Source: JBQTGK01 sp052400665 | Lineage (GTDB): Bacteria > Bacteroidota > Bacteroidia > Bacteroidales > Marinifilaceae | Length of the DNA: 64,000 nucleotides | NCBI GenBank assembly: GCA_052400665.1 | Contig: JBQTGK010000001.1 | Reading direction: 5' to 3' (one strand) | In this document: in pieces, positions 46,201 to 54,631 of the stretch | Layout of the letters: each line of letters starts with the position of its first letter | Position numbering within the stretch: position 1 is the first letter of the stretch | The notes under the pieces: model-generated | The model's database searches: none | What the model was told of the DNA's origin: nothing | What the model saw: the letters and a program-made list of their open reading frames with translations, nothing else | Made by a program: the position numbers and the translations under genes

Positions 46201-46381
46201 AGATCTTATCAGTTTCCAAATAGATTATAAGCAAATGGGAGTTGGTGGAGATAATTCCTGGGGAGCTCCTGTTCATGCAGAATATTGCATTCCTTCACAA
46301 GCCTATCATTACAGTTTTGTTCTTAGACCAATTAATGGTGAAAAAAACTTGAATGATCTAAGTAAAAAAAGAATAAAATAA
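43232..46381 (+). CDS. GH2 beta-galactosidase (LacZ type), exported
   Basis: 1049 residues from the ATG at 43232; an in-frame TTG five codons upstream is less likely. Signal peptide MRTLLTIMLILFYQGIFAQ. The five-domain LacZ organisation is complete: sugar-binding jelly roll (about 40-220, PAHWELEGYG, GGIRSAAYIWVNG), immunoglobulin-like domain, TIM barrel with the acid/base Glu in IIWSLGNETGRG and nucleophile Glu in PLIQCEYAHAMGNS, then the beta-galactosidase small chain domain (EWFGRGPQETMEDRK). It releases terminal beta-galactose in the periplasm. About 120 bp separate it from the C69 gene; it is read in the same direction and probably belongs to the same locus. Confidence 0.94.
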   Translation: MRTLLTIMLILFYQGIFAQEKTSNNDWENPQVVGINKENARASFFAYKTEKNAILNDKENSPYFINLNGIWKFNWVRKPADRPVDFYKMNYDVSKWNDIKVPAHWELEGYGVPIYTDVSYPFPNNEPYIPHDYNPVGSYKRIFTIPKSWKSEEIYIHFGGIRSAAYIWVNGQKVGYTQGSKTPAEFNLSKYVKPGKNQLAVEIYRFSDGSYLEDQDYWKVSGFERDVYLYTRPKTHIRDFFVQAGLDENYTNGTFSLDVKVNQTLTKSNSRAIHVKVLDGNKTLIDLNSEINLKLGDNLFTFKGNIPNVRKWTAETPNLYTLQIKLKSENKTEEVIRRKIGFRTSEIKNGLLQINGVPITVRGVNRHEHDKDNGRVITEESMIQDILLMKQFNINSVRNSHYPNRERWYELCDEYGLYMIDEANIEAHGCEPYNKEKTLANKPNWKKAFMDRTVSMVERDKNHASIIIWSLGNETGRGQNFHATYKWIKERDKSRPVQSEDSGKEFNTDIFCPMYDRMWEMVKYVEHVQKRPLIQCEYAHAMGNSVGNLKDYWDLIYKHRQLQGGFIWDWVDQTFKKVTEKGDTIFAYGGDMGVYKVKNDSNFCANGLVTADRKLHPHIWEVKKVYQPIAIKKIDHTTNRFKLINRYDFINLDNIEISWNLKEDATEIARGTVNSSDLSAHSSREFEIELPKIEAKPGKEYFILFEAHSTQEEPTIPKGHRIAWEQFQLPIHKAFKTVDANQLNDLKMNENANEIKIKGKDFNLVFSKEDGSITSYKIDETELIEKGLKPLFWRAVTDNDLGNGTPARCKIWKDAGEKRKLVSIDINQGIPQQIEILVKLDLPTVSSKYESKYIVSGNGDISIENTFVPKSNDLPMIPRLGMQLQLPKEFSKLEWFGRGPQETMEDRKSSAIVDHYKGSVWEQYHPYVRPQETGNKTDVRWIALTNNNGKGLMAIGTPLLSASALGFDYKQLFHGGKDKPNKHGNEIKQGDLISFQIDYKQMGVGGDNSWGAPVHAEYCIPSQAYHYSFVLRPINGEKNLNDLSKKRIK

Positions 46382-46397
46382 TTTCTCACTCAAAATT

Positions 46398-46432
46398 CTA
46401 TGTCCCCTTCTCTATAAGGAGAGGAGACATAG
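46398..46432 (+). promoter_or_regulatory. Hairpin covering the ribosome-binding site of the GH63-like gene
   Basis: CTATGTC-C-CCTTCTC (46398-46412) pairs with GAGAGG-A-GACATAG (46419-46432), with one mismatch and one bulged base, closing a 6-nt loop. The right arm contains the purine-rich AGGAGAGGAG that would serve as Shine-Dalgarno sequence for the ATG at 46434. There is no T-run, so it is not a normal terminator. It may limit translation unless opened. Confidence 0.5.
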
Positions 46433-46433
46433 A

Positions 46434-48485
46434 ATGAGATCAACAAAAAAAATGAAGAATATTAAAACAAAAATTAGCCTAAGTATATTAGCAATTCTTT
46501 CCCTTACTTCCTGTAAACAAGAGGTCAAAGAAAATCAACTAATAGATTTGCAGAATAAATACACCAACGTACTCAACATACAGGGAATTCCAGCAAATCA
46601 ATACGATTTAAAACCATTTGGTTTTTCCGATATGGGTGCCTGGCATGGATACGCTTTACCTCATCAGGATAGTACAAAATATTATGGCGGATTTACTGGT
46701 CCTTTAAGTATGAAAATGTGGGGACAATGGCTGGGTAAAAATCTTTGTCAATTAAAACTGACCAATGCAAATAACAAGGAAATTATTGATCTGAGTACTG
46801 CCAAAGCGGAGATGATTTACAAGCCTGGAATGCTTCAGCAGATTCTTAAGCTTACAGATTTAACAATCGATATACGCCTGATATTTACAAGCAACAGAAC
46901 TTCTTTATTGCAAACATCTATCATCAATAATTCTAAAAAAGAATTAGCACTGCAAATTGGATGGAAAGGAAGGCTGTTTGAAAAAAACTTGCAATTAGAA
47001 ACAAGTACCAACGGCATTCTAGTAAGATATGAAAAGAGTGAAGAGGTATTCCTAATTCAAAACCACCAGGAAAAAGAAGTATTTGTCGCTGAAGACAAAC
47101 TTTCTTATAAAATGAACCTGAAGCAAACACAGGAAATTAAAGCTGGGGAGCAATTGGAGTTAACTTTGCTTCACTCCCACTATTTCAACAATCAGGAAAT
47201 CATAGCTGAAGCTAATCTATTAAAGGATTGGTTAGAAAATTCACAACAAGTATTTGCGGCAAACAAAACCCGTTGGAATAAATATCTTGCCAAAGCCCTA
47301 GATAGCAAAAACACTTTGCTTGATAAAGAAGAAAATAAACGCTTAGCTGTAAAGTGTGTGCAAACACTAACAAGCAACTGGAGATCTCCTGCAGGAGATT
47401 TACAACACGATGGTGTATTTCCTTCGGCAGCTTATCAGGGATTTTACGGATTTTGGTCGTGGGATAGTTGGAAGCAAGCTGTTGCCTTAGTTCGATTCAA
47501 CCCAGAACTGGCAAAAAGTAATTTACATTCAATGTTCCAATATCAGGATGAAATGGGTATGGTAGCCGACTGTGTATATTTCGATCCAAAAGAGAATAAT
47601 TGGCGCGATACTAAAGCACCTTTGGCTGCCTGGGCAGTATTGGAAATCTACAAAACAACTCAGGATCTGGAATTCGTTCGTGAAATATATCCCAAACTGG
47701 TAAAATATCATAAATGGTGGTACAAGTATCGCGATCACGACCAGAATGGATTGTGCGAATATGGATCAACAGATGGTTCTTTAATCGCAGCCAAATGGGA
47801 AAGCGGAATGGACAATGCAGTTCGTTTCGATAAGGCTAAAATGTTAAAGAATAACAATCACGGATGGTCTATGGATCAGGAATCGGTTGATTTAAATGCT
47901 TATTTGTTCGCAGAAAAAGAACAATTATCTCATTTGGCTACACTTTTGAACAAAACAGAAGATGCAAATACTTTTGGGATACAAGCTTTTAAATTAAAAG
48001 AAAGAATTGCCGCAAATTTTTACGATAAAAACAGAGGATTCTTCTACGACAGAACCATAAAGACTGGTAAGTTACTTACCGTTCAAAAAGGTCCTGAAGG
48101 ATGGATTCCATTGTATACAAAAATCGCTAATCAGGAGCAGGCAAAGAATGTAAAATCTTTACTTACAGATAGTACAAAATTCGCAACAAAAATGCCATTT
48201 CCTACCTTAGTTGCCGATCACAAAAAGTTCAATCCTTTAAAGGGATATTGGAGAGGTCCGGTTTGGTTAGATCAGGCTTATTTCGGTATTCAGGCATTAA
48301 AAAACTATGGATTCGATAAAGAAGCTAAGAAATTAACTCTACAATTATTACAGAACGCTGAAGGTTTATTGCAAGATGCTCCTATCCGCGAAAATTATCA
48401 TCCAATTACCGGAAAAGGCTTAAATGCTAATCATTTTTCGTGGTCAGCAGCTCATTATTTGATGTTATTGACAGACGAAAATTAA
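46434..48485 (+). CDS. MGH1/GH63-like glycoside hydrolase, lipoprotein
   Basis: A 683-residue protein (677 if the ATG at 46452 is used). After MKNIKTKISLSILAILSLTSC comes a lipobox Cys, then a beta-sandwich domain (about 40-280) and an (alpha/alpha)6 barrel (about 300-680) with GFYGFWSWDSWKQ, AAKWESGMDNAVRFD and GPVWLDQAYFGIQAL, the signature of GH63 and mannosylglycerate-hydrolase-like (MGH1) enzymes. These cleave alpha-glucose or alpha-mannose linkages by inversion. The true substrate is unknown. Last gene of the plus-strand block, ended by a strong terminator. Confidence 0.83.
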   Translation: MRSTKKMKNIKTKISLSILAILSLTSCKQEVKENQLIDLQNKYTNVLNIQGIPANQYDLKPFGFSDMGAWHGYALPHQDSTKYYGGFTGPLSMKMWGQWLGKNLCQLKLTNANNKEIIDLSTAKAEMIYKPGMLQQILKLTDLTIDIRLIFTSNRTSLLQTSIINNSKKELALQIGWKGRLFEKNLQLETSTNGILVRYEKSEEVFLIQNHQEKEVFVAEDKLSYKMNLKQTQEIKAGEQLELTLLHSHYFNNQEIIAEANLLKDWLENSQQVFAANKTRWNKYLAKALDSKNTLLDKEENKRLAVKCVQTLTSNWRSPAGDLQHDGVFPSAAYQGFYGFWSWDSWKQAVALVRFNPELAKSNLHSMFQYQDEMGMVADCVYFDPKENNWRDTKAPLAAWAVLEIYKTTQDLEFVREIYPKLVKYHKWWYKYRDHDQNGLCEYGSTDGSLIAAKWESGMDNAVRFDKAKMLKNNNHGWSMDQESVDLNAYLFAEKEQLSHLATLLNKTEDANTFGIQAFKLKERIAANFYDKNRGFFYDRTIKTGKLLTVQKGPEGWIPLYTKIANQEQAKNVKSLLTDSTKFATKMPFPTLVADHKKFNPLKGYWRGPVWLDQAYFGIQALKNYGFDKEAKKLTLQLLQNAEGLLQDAPIRENYHPITGKGLNANHFSWSAAHYLMLLTDEN

Positions 48486-48537
48486 AATACAACAACAAGC
48501 ACTGCTCAACTTTAATGAGCACAAAGTAGATTAGTTG

Positions 48538-48574
48538 CACCTTGATTTCCTTTCGAAATTGAGGTGTTTTTTTT
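48538..48574 (+). terminator. Intrinsic terminator of the uptake locus
   Basis: CACCTTGATTTC (48538-48549) pairs with GAAATTGAGGTG (48555-48566) at 10 of 12 positions counting no wobble, followed by eight T. Ends the SusC to GH63-like run. Confidence 0.85.
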
Positions 48575-48670
48575 ATTGCTTTATATTTCTAGTTAAAACT
48601 ATTTTAAGTATCTCTGGAAAAACCCATCATATCATTCTATTCCCCCAATGGGTAATAGATGCAAATAAAA

Positions 48671-48696
48671 AAAGGAGCATCAAACGATGCTCCTTT
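48671..48696 (-). terminator. Intrinsic terminator of the flotillin operon
   Basis: Perfect 11-bp stem AAAGGAGCATC / GATGCTCCTTT around AAAC. On the minus strand a run of seven T follows. The same sequence recurs with one change at 51012-51037. Confidence 0.85.
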
Positions 48697-48720
48697 ACTA
48701 TTTAACAAGTGAAAATCTGT

Positions 48721-50142
48721 TTATTCCTCTTCTTTATTTTCTTTATCAGAAACATCTTCGAAATCGACAGTTTCGTTATTTCCTTCTACTTTTTTACCAA
48801 GATAAGTAGGCAATTCCATTCCTGCCATTTTAAACAATTCTTCCATTGGAGGAATCGATCCCATCATACCCTGCATAAAGTTAGCGGTTGATGTTTTACC
48901 ATCTTTACCACCACCATTTTCCCAAACGGTAACTTTATCAATTTTAATGTTTTTGATTGCCTCAACCTGAGTTGAAACAAGCTCTGGCAATTTATCAGCA
49001 ATCATCAACATTACAGCATCTTTTGCATCGCTACCAGCTGCATTTACAATCTTATCGAAACCATCAGCCTGCTTGCTCAAAATCTCATAAATACCTTTCG
49101 CTTCCGCTTCCATTTTCATATAAATTGCATCAGCCTCTCCTTTCGCATGTCGGCGAGTTTGCTCTGCAATTGCTTCTGCAGCAATCTCAATTTTCTCTTT
49201 ATCGATTTGAGCAGGTACAACAATATCGGCAGTTTGCGATGCTTTATCACGAATAGCACGAGCAGTCTCGGCTAATTGCTCAGCTGAATAAGCTTCCTCT
49301 AAAGCACGGGCCTGAGCTACTTTCTCGGCAGCAACAGCCAAACGCTCTGCTTCTGCTTCTTTCTCTCGTCTGCCAGCATCTGAATTGGCTATGGTAATTT
49401 TCGCAGTATTTTCCCCTTCAACTGCCGACGCATCTGCAGCTGCAACCTGCACACGTTGTTCCTGATGAGCATTTGCCTCTCCAATAGAACCATCACGATT
49501 TTTCTCAGCAACCGTTTTTTTGGCATCATTAATTGCTTTTGCAGCAGCTTCTTTACCCAAAGCTTCGATATATCCCGATTCATCGTTAATATCGGTAACA
49601 TTTACGTTAATTAGTTTTAAACCAATTTTCTTTAACTCGGCCTCTACATTTGAAGAAACAGCAGCCAGAAATTTATCTCGATTGCTATTTATTTCCTCAA
49701 TATCCATGGTTGCAACAACCAAACGCAACTGACCGAAAATAATATCTTTCGCCAAATTACTGATATCTTCTTGAGATAAGCCCAACAAACGCTCTGCAGC
49801 ATTGGTCATGATACCTCCTTCGGTAGAAACTCCAACCGTAAAACGCGAAGGAACATCAACACGAATATTTTGCTTACTTAAAGCATTAGTCAGGTTAATT
49901 TCAATTGAAATTGGTGTTAAATCAAGGAAAGCATAATCCTGAATTATTGGCCAGACAAAGGCCGCTCCACCATGAATACACTTGGCCGAACGCGATTCCT
50001 CACCACTGCCTTTTCCAACTTTACCATACACAACCAATACCCGGTCGGACGGACAACGCTTGTATCTTTTAAAAAAAGATACAATGAGTACGAAAATAAA
50101 TATTACAATTGCTGTAACTAAAAGAACTATATATTCTCCCAT
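48721..50142 (-). CDS. Flotillin family protein (YqiK/FloT type)
   Basis: A 473-residue membrane scaffold protein. One N-terminal membrane helix (about 5-24), an SPFH/Band 7 domain (about 28-200, GGAAFVWPIIQDYAFLDL and NIRVDVPSRFTVGV), then a long coiled coil rich in Ala and Glu (about 205-370, with repeated KEAEAERLAVAAEKVAQA-type heptads), and an acidic tail (DVSDKENKEEE). It organises membrane microdomains. The upstream gene (35 bp away) encodes an OB-fold membrane protein, the usual partner in the yqiJ-yqiK arrangement, so the pair acts in membrane stress or fluidity. Ended by a strong terminator. Confidence 0.93.
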   Translation of the reverse strand: MGEYIVLLVTAIVIFIFVLIVSFFKRYKRCPSDRVLVVYGKVGKGSGEESRSAKCIHGGAAFVWPIIQDYAFLDLTPISIEINLTNALSKQNIRVDVPSRFTVGVSTEGGIMTNAAERLLGLSQEDISNLAKDIIFGQLRLVVATMDIEEINSNRDKFLAAVSSNVEAELKKIGLKLINVNVTDINDESGYIEALGKEAAAKAINDAKKTVAEKNRDGSIGEANAHQEQRVQVAAADASAVEGENTAKITIANSDAGRREKEAEAERLAVAAEKVAQARALEEAYSAEQLAETARAIRDKASQTADIVVPAQIDKEKIEIAAEAIAEQTRRHAKGEADAIYMKMEAEAKGIYEILSKQADGFDKIVNAAGSDAKDAVMLMIADKLPELVSTQVEAIKNIKIDKVTVWENGGGKDGKTSTANFMQGMMGSIPPMEELFKMAGMELPTYLGKKVEGNNETVDFEDVSDKENKEEE

Positions 50143-50176
50143 AATGATTTATTAATTAATTGGGTTAAACTATTTT

Positions 50177-50758
50177 TTAAACTGGATATACAACCAGAAT
50201 TTGATCATTTAAGATGTCAACAACTTCGACCACCGCCCCTGTCTTAATATCTTTCTCAGCATCGGTAATCGCTTCTAAAGTTTGCAAACCCTGCACTTGT
50301 ATTTGAACCTTTCCCATTCCTTTTCTACCTGCCGGAATTGTTAAATAAACATTACCAACCTTACCAATGGCATTGCTTAACTTAAGTGTTCCTTCTTCGG
50401 TAAGCTTCCCCATAAAGTACAGAATAGAAGCCATTACAACCATCATTAATAATCCAGCGATACTGGCAATAAAAGTAGACAATACAGTCCCTAATCCTGA
50501 GTGAAGACAGATAATACCAGTCCAACCAAAAATAGTGAAAAAAGCAATTAAGTTTTTCAAAGTAAGAAACTGAAAATCAATACCTATATCTCCATCCACA
50601 GACGTGTCAGCATCAGCAGAAATATCATCAAGATCTCCTCCTATAAAAGTCATTACCATTTGAATGAGAAATAAAACAGAAAAAGGAATAGAAATTCCCC
50701 AAAATATTTTTTCCACCAAATCCATCGTACTCCACCAATCAGACATAAGTAGTATCAT
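50177..50758 (-). CDS. YqiJ/NfeD-like OB-fold membrane protein
   Basis: A 193-residue protein with three to four membrane helices (about 12-37, 65-90, 92-118) and a C-terminal OB-fold-like beta domain (about 125-193: GKVGNVYLTIPAGRKGMGKVQI and GAVVEVVDILNDQILVVYPV). NfeD and YqiJ proteins have this plan and are found next to flotillin or SPFH genes, as here. An acidic loop (DLDDISADADTSVDGDIG) lies between the first two helices. It likely assists flotillin assembly. First gene of the operon, 34 bp before flotillin. Confidence 0.85.
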   Translation of the reverse strand: MILLMSDWWSTMDLVEKIFWGISIPFSVLFLIQMVMTFIGGDLDDISADADTSVDGDIGIDFQFLTLKNLIAFFTIFGWTGIICLHSGLGTVLSTFIASIAGLLMMVVMASILYFMGKLTEEGTLKLSNAIGKVGNVYLTIPAGRKGMGKVQIQVQGLQTLEAITDAEKDIKTGAVVEVVDILNDQILVVYPV

Positions 50759-51011
50759 AATTTTAATTTATATTTTGGTCTAAAATAATAAGAAATGATG
50801 ACCTAACACTAATTATGCTCAATTGATTTTCACTTTTTAGTCGTAATCTAATTTTTACATGTTTTAATTAGATTTTTGTGGGACAAAAATTAGTTAAGGT
50901 AATTGCAATAAAACCTCCTCTATAATTAATTTTGAAAAGAATAATTTGAACAAGAACTCTTACAACTTTTAATAAACTTTAGAAAAATACATAAGTATAT
51001 TCTAACAAAAA
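50759..51011. other. Intergenic region upstream of the YqiJ-like gene
   Basis: About 250 bp, AT-rich, presumably with the promoter of the flotillin operon. Nothing else recognised. Confidence 0.4.
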
Positions 51012-51037
51012 AAAGGAGCATCAAACGACGCTCCTTT
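51012..51037 (-). terminator. Intrinsic terminator of the tricorn-like protease gene
   Basis: Stem AAAGGAGCATC / GACGCTCCTTT with one A-C mismatch, loop AAAC, and a T-run on the minus strand. It is 25 of 26 bases identical to the terminator at 48671-48696. Confidence 0.8.
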
Positions 51038-51071
51038 ACTATGATATCAGCCTTTATTGAATAAATTTTAA

Positions 51072-54000
51072 TTATTTCACATCTTCTTCGATCCATTCGG
51101 AACGATTTGGATCTGCTGGTGCGCTTATGTTTTTCTTAGGTGTATTTTCCAATTCTTTTAACAGCTCTTCTACTGCTTTTTTAATACACGGATCAATACC
51201 TTTGGCAACCAAATGTGGCTCATCGTATACTTCAATATCAGGATATACCCCAACACCTTCGATAATCCATTTCTGATTTTCATCAAAAATACCAAAACGA
51301 GGAACAGCAATATAACCGCCATCAACTAAACCAGCATTGCCCGACATACCAACTAATCCACCCCAGGTACGGGTTCCGATTAATTTTCCAAGGCCTTTCT
51401 TTCTGAAGTAATATGGAAAAGCATCTCCTCCCGATGAAGAATATGAATTAATCAACATGGCTTTGGGTCCGTCATGAGCAACACCTGGAGTTTGAGAAGC
51501 CTCTAATCCTCTACGATGCCAGTACGACAAAACATCTCTGTCGAGCAAATCAGCCATGTGATCTGGAATAAATCCTCCACCATTATAACGGTCATCAATA
51601 ATTAAAGCCTCTTTATTGTGATAAGCATACATGCCCCGGTGTAATTCCCGGTTTCCTTCCACTGCCGTATTGGGAACGTGAATATAGCCAATTCTGCCAT
51701 TCGATAATTTACTTACCATCTCGCGACGCTCGTTCACCCAATTTAGATACATTAATTCCAACTCACTTGCAATGGGCTTAATGGTATATGTTCTTGCACC
51801 TTCAAAACTTGGTTTACTATTAACCGTAATCTCAAGCATTTTTCCAACCTGATTTTCCAGATACAAATAAGGATTTACATCTGTACTTAAATTATGCCCA
51901 TTAATACTAAGCAAATAATCACCTTCGCTCACCTTTACACCTTGCTCCGTTAAAGGAGAACGTCTGCTAGGATTCCAGTTTTCACCCTCAAATATTTTTG
52001 AGATAATATATTTCTTATTACCAAGATCAGCTTTAAGCTTTGCGCCCAACAATCCGGTTTCCACGGATTTTACCTTCTCAAAATCGCCATAATTCACATA
52101 AGCGTGACCAGTATTGGTTTCCGAAATAATCTCCCCTAAAATATAATCCAAATCAGCACGATGACTAACATAAGGCATTAACAAATTGTAGTTTGCTTTA
52201 ATCTGAGCCCAATCTACACCATGCATATTTTCCACATAATAATAATCACGGAAAATACGCCATCCATCTGTATAAATCTGATTCCACTCTTTAACAGGAT
52301 CTATTTTCATATCTAAATCATCCAAAGATAATTTTCCAGCATCTGGCTCTTGTCTTGCCGATAAATCGGTAATACCATAAGTGGAACCTGTACGATACAT
52401 GATTTTATTAGCATTTCCTGACAGCAAATAGTCTGAAACACGATCAAAAATCACCTCATCTTTTTCCTTTTTAATATTGTAACTATGCAAACTACCATTT
52501 GTAGTGTAAAGAATTCCTCCTTCAATAGCATTTAAATTGCCATAATTACCCGATGAAAATGGGAAAGCAGTAATACGATTTGTGATGCCATCAAAATCAA
52601 TCTCTACCTTTAATTTTTCTTCTTTAACTTCTTCTTTTTTTCCTTTTTTATTTGATTTAGGAGCTTCTTTTATTTCTTCTTTAAACTCTTCAACATCGTT
52701 CTTTAGAGGAAACAACTTAGGACCATCAGCTTTTAAAGCCATTGCAAAAATCCGAGTCGCTCTATTGTATAAATAATTAAATTCAAAGCTTGAGAAACTC
52801 AGGTTAAAATCTCGGTTAGAGGTAAAGAAAATAAAGTTTCCATCAGTTGAGAATACTGGTTCCGAATCGCTAAAAGTATCATCAGTAAGCTGAGTATTCC
52901 TGCCTGTAGATATTTCATGTACCCAAACTGCTCCCTGATCGTTTTTACTGTTCTTAACGTATGTAATCCACCTGGAATCAGGAGAAAAATTATAGTTATC
53001 AATTTCGCTTCTGGAAGCTACATCGGCCACTTTAACAATGCCTGTTTCAACGTTAAGATATTTTAATTTTAAACTACGATCGAAGAATAGCAAATATTTA
53101 CTATTTGGCGACCATTTTGCATCGTACATCCAAGCCGTAGAACCTGTAGTAATTTGCTTTGCCTTCGCACCCTTTTTATTTTCTAAAAGGTAAATTTCAT
53201 ATTCCCCACTTGCATCAGAATAGTAAGAAATGTATTTTCCATTTGGCGACCAGCTTGGCGAAGTTTCTCTTACGCCTTGTGTTTGTGTTAGGTTTATGCT
53301 TGGACCATTTTTAGCTGGAACTGAAAAAATATCGCCACGAGCATCGAACAAGGCACGCTTGCCCGATGGGGAAACTGCCATTCCGTTAATAAAATCCTTT
53401 ACATTTTTGAAGTAAGGAAGAATATTAGGATTATCGAAGTTGATATTTACAATTACGCGCTCCTCCTTACCTGTTTCCAGATTTAACTTAAACAACTGTC
53501 CTCCATTCTCATAAACCAACAGTCCGTTTTCCCCTGAAGGCCACATCACATCAAAAGTTTTGTGATGAGTCATTTGACTAATTTCTTTGGTAGCCAAATC
53601 GTATTTATAGATATTTAACTTTAGATCGCGATCGGAAGCAAAGTAAATAGCATTTTTATACCACGATGGAATTTGATCTGACCCTACAAATTTTGTAATT
53701 CTCTCCGACTGATCATTCTCTAAATCGTAAATCCATAAATCAGCAGCACGACCACCTTTATAGCGCTTCCAAGTTCTAAATTCTCTACTGATTGGTGCAA
53801 AACACATTTTTTTAGCATCAGGAGAAAATACACCAAATCCACCTTCAGGAATTTGCAATGGCTGTTCTAGTCCGCCATTAATACTCACCTTATAATAAGT
53901 ACCATTTCGCTCACCAAAAGCAGTACGATTCATACGAACCAATATAGATTTGCTATCTGGTGTCCAGTCTAAAATAGCATTATCGAATCCTCCACGTGGA

Positions 54001-54347
54001 GGCATCATTTTAACCGAATTATAGTAAGTTAATTGTTTTGGAGTTCCTCCTGTGGCAGGCATTACATATACCTGTCTACTACCAGAATATTCTGCAGAAA
54101 AAGCAATCCATCTTCCATCAGGCGATATTTTAGGAAACAATTCCAATCCTTTGTGGGAAGTTAATCGTTTGGCATCGCCTCCATTTGAATCTACAGTCCA
54201 AATATCGCCTGCATATACAAAAGCAATTAAATTTTTGTTCACATCAGGATAACGCATTAAACGCACATCCTTTTTTGCAAAAGCACTTCCCATGGTTCCC
54301 AACAGGACAAAACAAAATGCTGCAATTCTTACATTCAATTTTAACAT
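51072..54347 (-). CDS. Tricorn-type S41 peptidase with beta-propeller and PDZ domains
   Basis: A 1091-residue exported protease. Signal peptide ending SAFA (about residue 24), then two beta-propeller regions with PD40/TolB-like repeats (DSNGGDAKRLTSHKGLELFPKISPDGRWIAF pattern; about 30-300 and 320-530), a Lys/Glu-rich linker (about 555-600), a tricorn C1 helical region (about 690-760), a PDZ domain (about 770-860) and the S41 catalytic domain with the nucleophile Ser in INSYSSSGGDAFPYY and GTRTWGGLVG. It degrades peptides or misfolded proteins in the periplasm. Single-gene transcript ended by its own terminator. Confidence 0.93.
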   Translation of the reverse strand: MLKLNVRIAAFCFVLLGTMGSAFAKKDVRLMRYPDVNKNLIAFVYAGDIWTVDSNGGDAKRLTSHKGLELFPKISPDGRWIAFSAEYSGSRQVYVMPATGGTPKQLTYYNSVKMMPPRGGFDNAILDWTPDSKSILVRMNRTAFGERNGTYYKVSINGGLEQPLQIPEGGFGVFSPDAKKMCFAPISREFRTWKRYKGGRAADLWIYDLENDQSERITKFVGSDQIPSWYKNAIYFASDRDLKLNIYKYDLATKEISQMTHHKTFDVMWPSGENGLLVYENGGQLFKLNLETGKEERVIVNINFDNPNILPYFKNVKDFINGMAVSPSGKRALFDARGDIFSVPAKNGPSINLTQTQGVRETSPSWSPNGKYISYYSDASGEYEIYLLENKKGAKAKQITTGSTAWMYDAKWSPNSKYLLFFDRSLKLKYLNVETGIVKVADVASRSEIDNYNFSPDSRWITYVKNSKNDQGAVWVHEISTGRNTQLTDDTFSDSEPVFSTDGNFIFFTSNRDFNLSFSSFEFNYLYNRATRIFAMALKADGPKLFPLKNDVEEFKEEIKEAPKSNKKGKKEEVKEEKLKVEIDFDGITNRITAFPFSSGNYGNLNAIEGGILYTTNGSLHSYNIKKEKDEVIFDRVSDYLLSGNANKIMYRTGSTYGITDLSARQEPDAGKLSLDDLDMKIDPVKEWNQIYTDGWRIFRDYYYVENMHGVDWAQIKANYNLLMPYVSHRADLDYILGEIISETNTGHAYVNYGDFEKVKSVETGLLGAKLKADLGNKKYIISKIFEGENWNPSRRSPLTEQGVKVSEGDYLLSINGHNLSTDVNPYLYLENQVGKMLEITVNSKPSFEGARTYTIKPIASELELMYLNWVNERREMVSKLSNGRIGYIHVPNTAVEGNRELHRGMYAYHNKEALIIDDRYNGGGFIPDHMADLLDRDVLSYWHRRGLEASQTPGVAHDGPKAMLINSYSSSGGDAFPYYFRKKGLGKLIGTRTWGGLVGMSGNAGLVDGGYIAVPRFGIFDENQKWIIEGVGVYPDIEVYDEPHLVAKGIDPCIKKAVEELLKELENTPKKNISAPADPNRSEWIEEDVK

Positions 54348-54474
54348 TGTAATTTATAGTTAGTAAATTAATATTGTTTGGTGTAAAACTTATCCTTTCT
54401 AAAAATAGAAAGTCTTGATTTTAAGTAGCATGTTAATTTATCTTCATAAAATTAAGTATGCGTGAAGCTACAAA

Positions 54475-54511
54475 AAAAGTGACATTCCTAAAAATATGGA
54501 ATGCCACTTTT
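54475..54511 (-). terminator. Intrinsic terminator of the GH97 gene
   Basis: AAAAGTG-A-CATTCC (54475-54488) pairs with GGAATG-C-CACTTTT (54498-54511) with a single mismatch; seven T follow on the minus strand. Confidence 0.85.
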
Positions 54512-54517
54512 AAATTA

Positions 54518-54620
54518 TTATACCAATTCGCATTAAAAATAAGGCCTATCAGCGCAAGCTTGCTATTAATTGATATATATTGGCATTATACCTGCGTGCA
54601 TATATTTCAAAATGGTATAA
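54518..54620. repeat. 103-bp MITE-like element with terminal inverted repeats
   Basis: TTATACCA (54518-54525) and TGGTATAA (54613-54620) bound an AT-rich stretch with internal symmetry (GCATTAAAA, AATATATATTGGC). It lies between the GH97 stop and its terminator, so it became part of the 3' untranslated region. Short elements beginning TTATACCAATT and ending AATTGGTATAA are familiar to me from related genomes, from memory only. Confidence 0.45.
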
Positions 54621-54631
54621 AACTTTAAATA

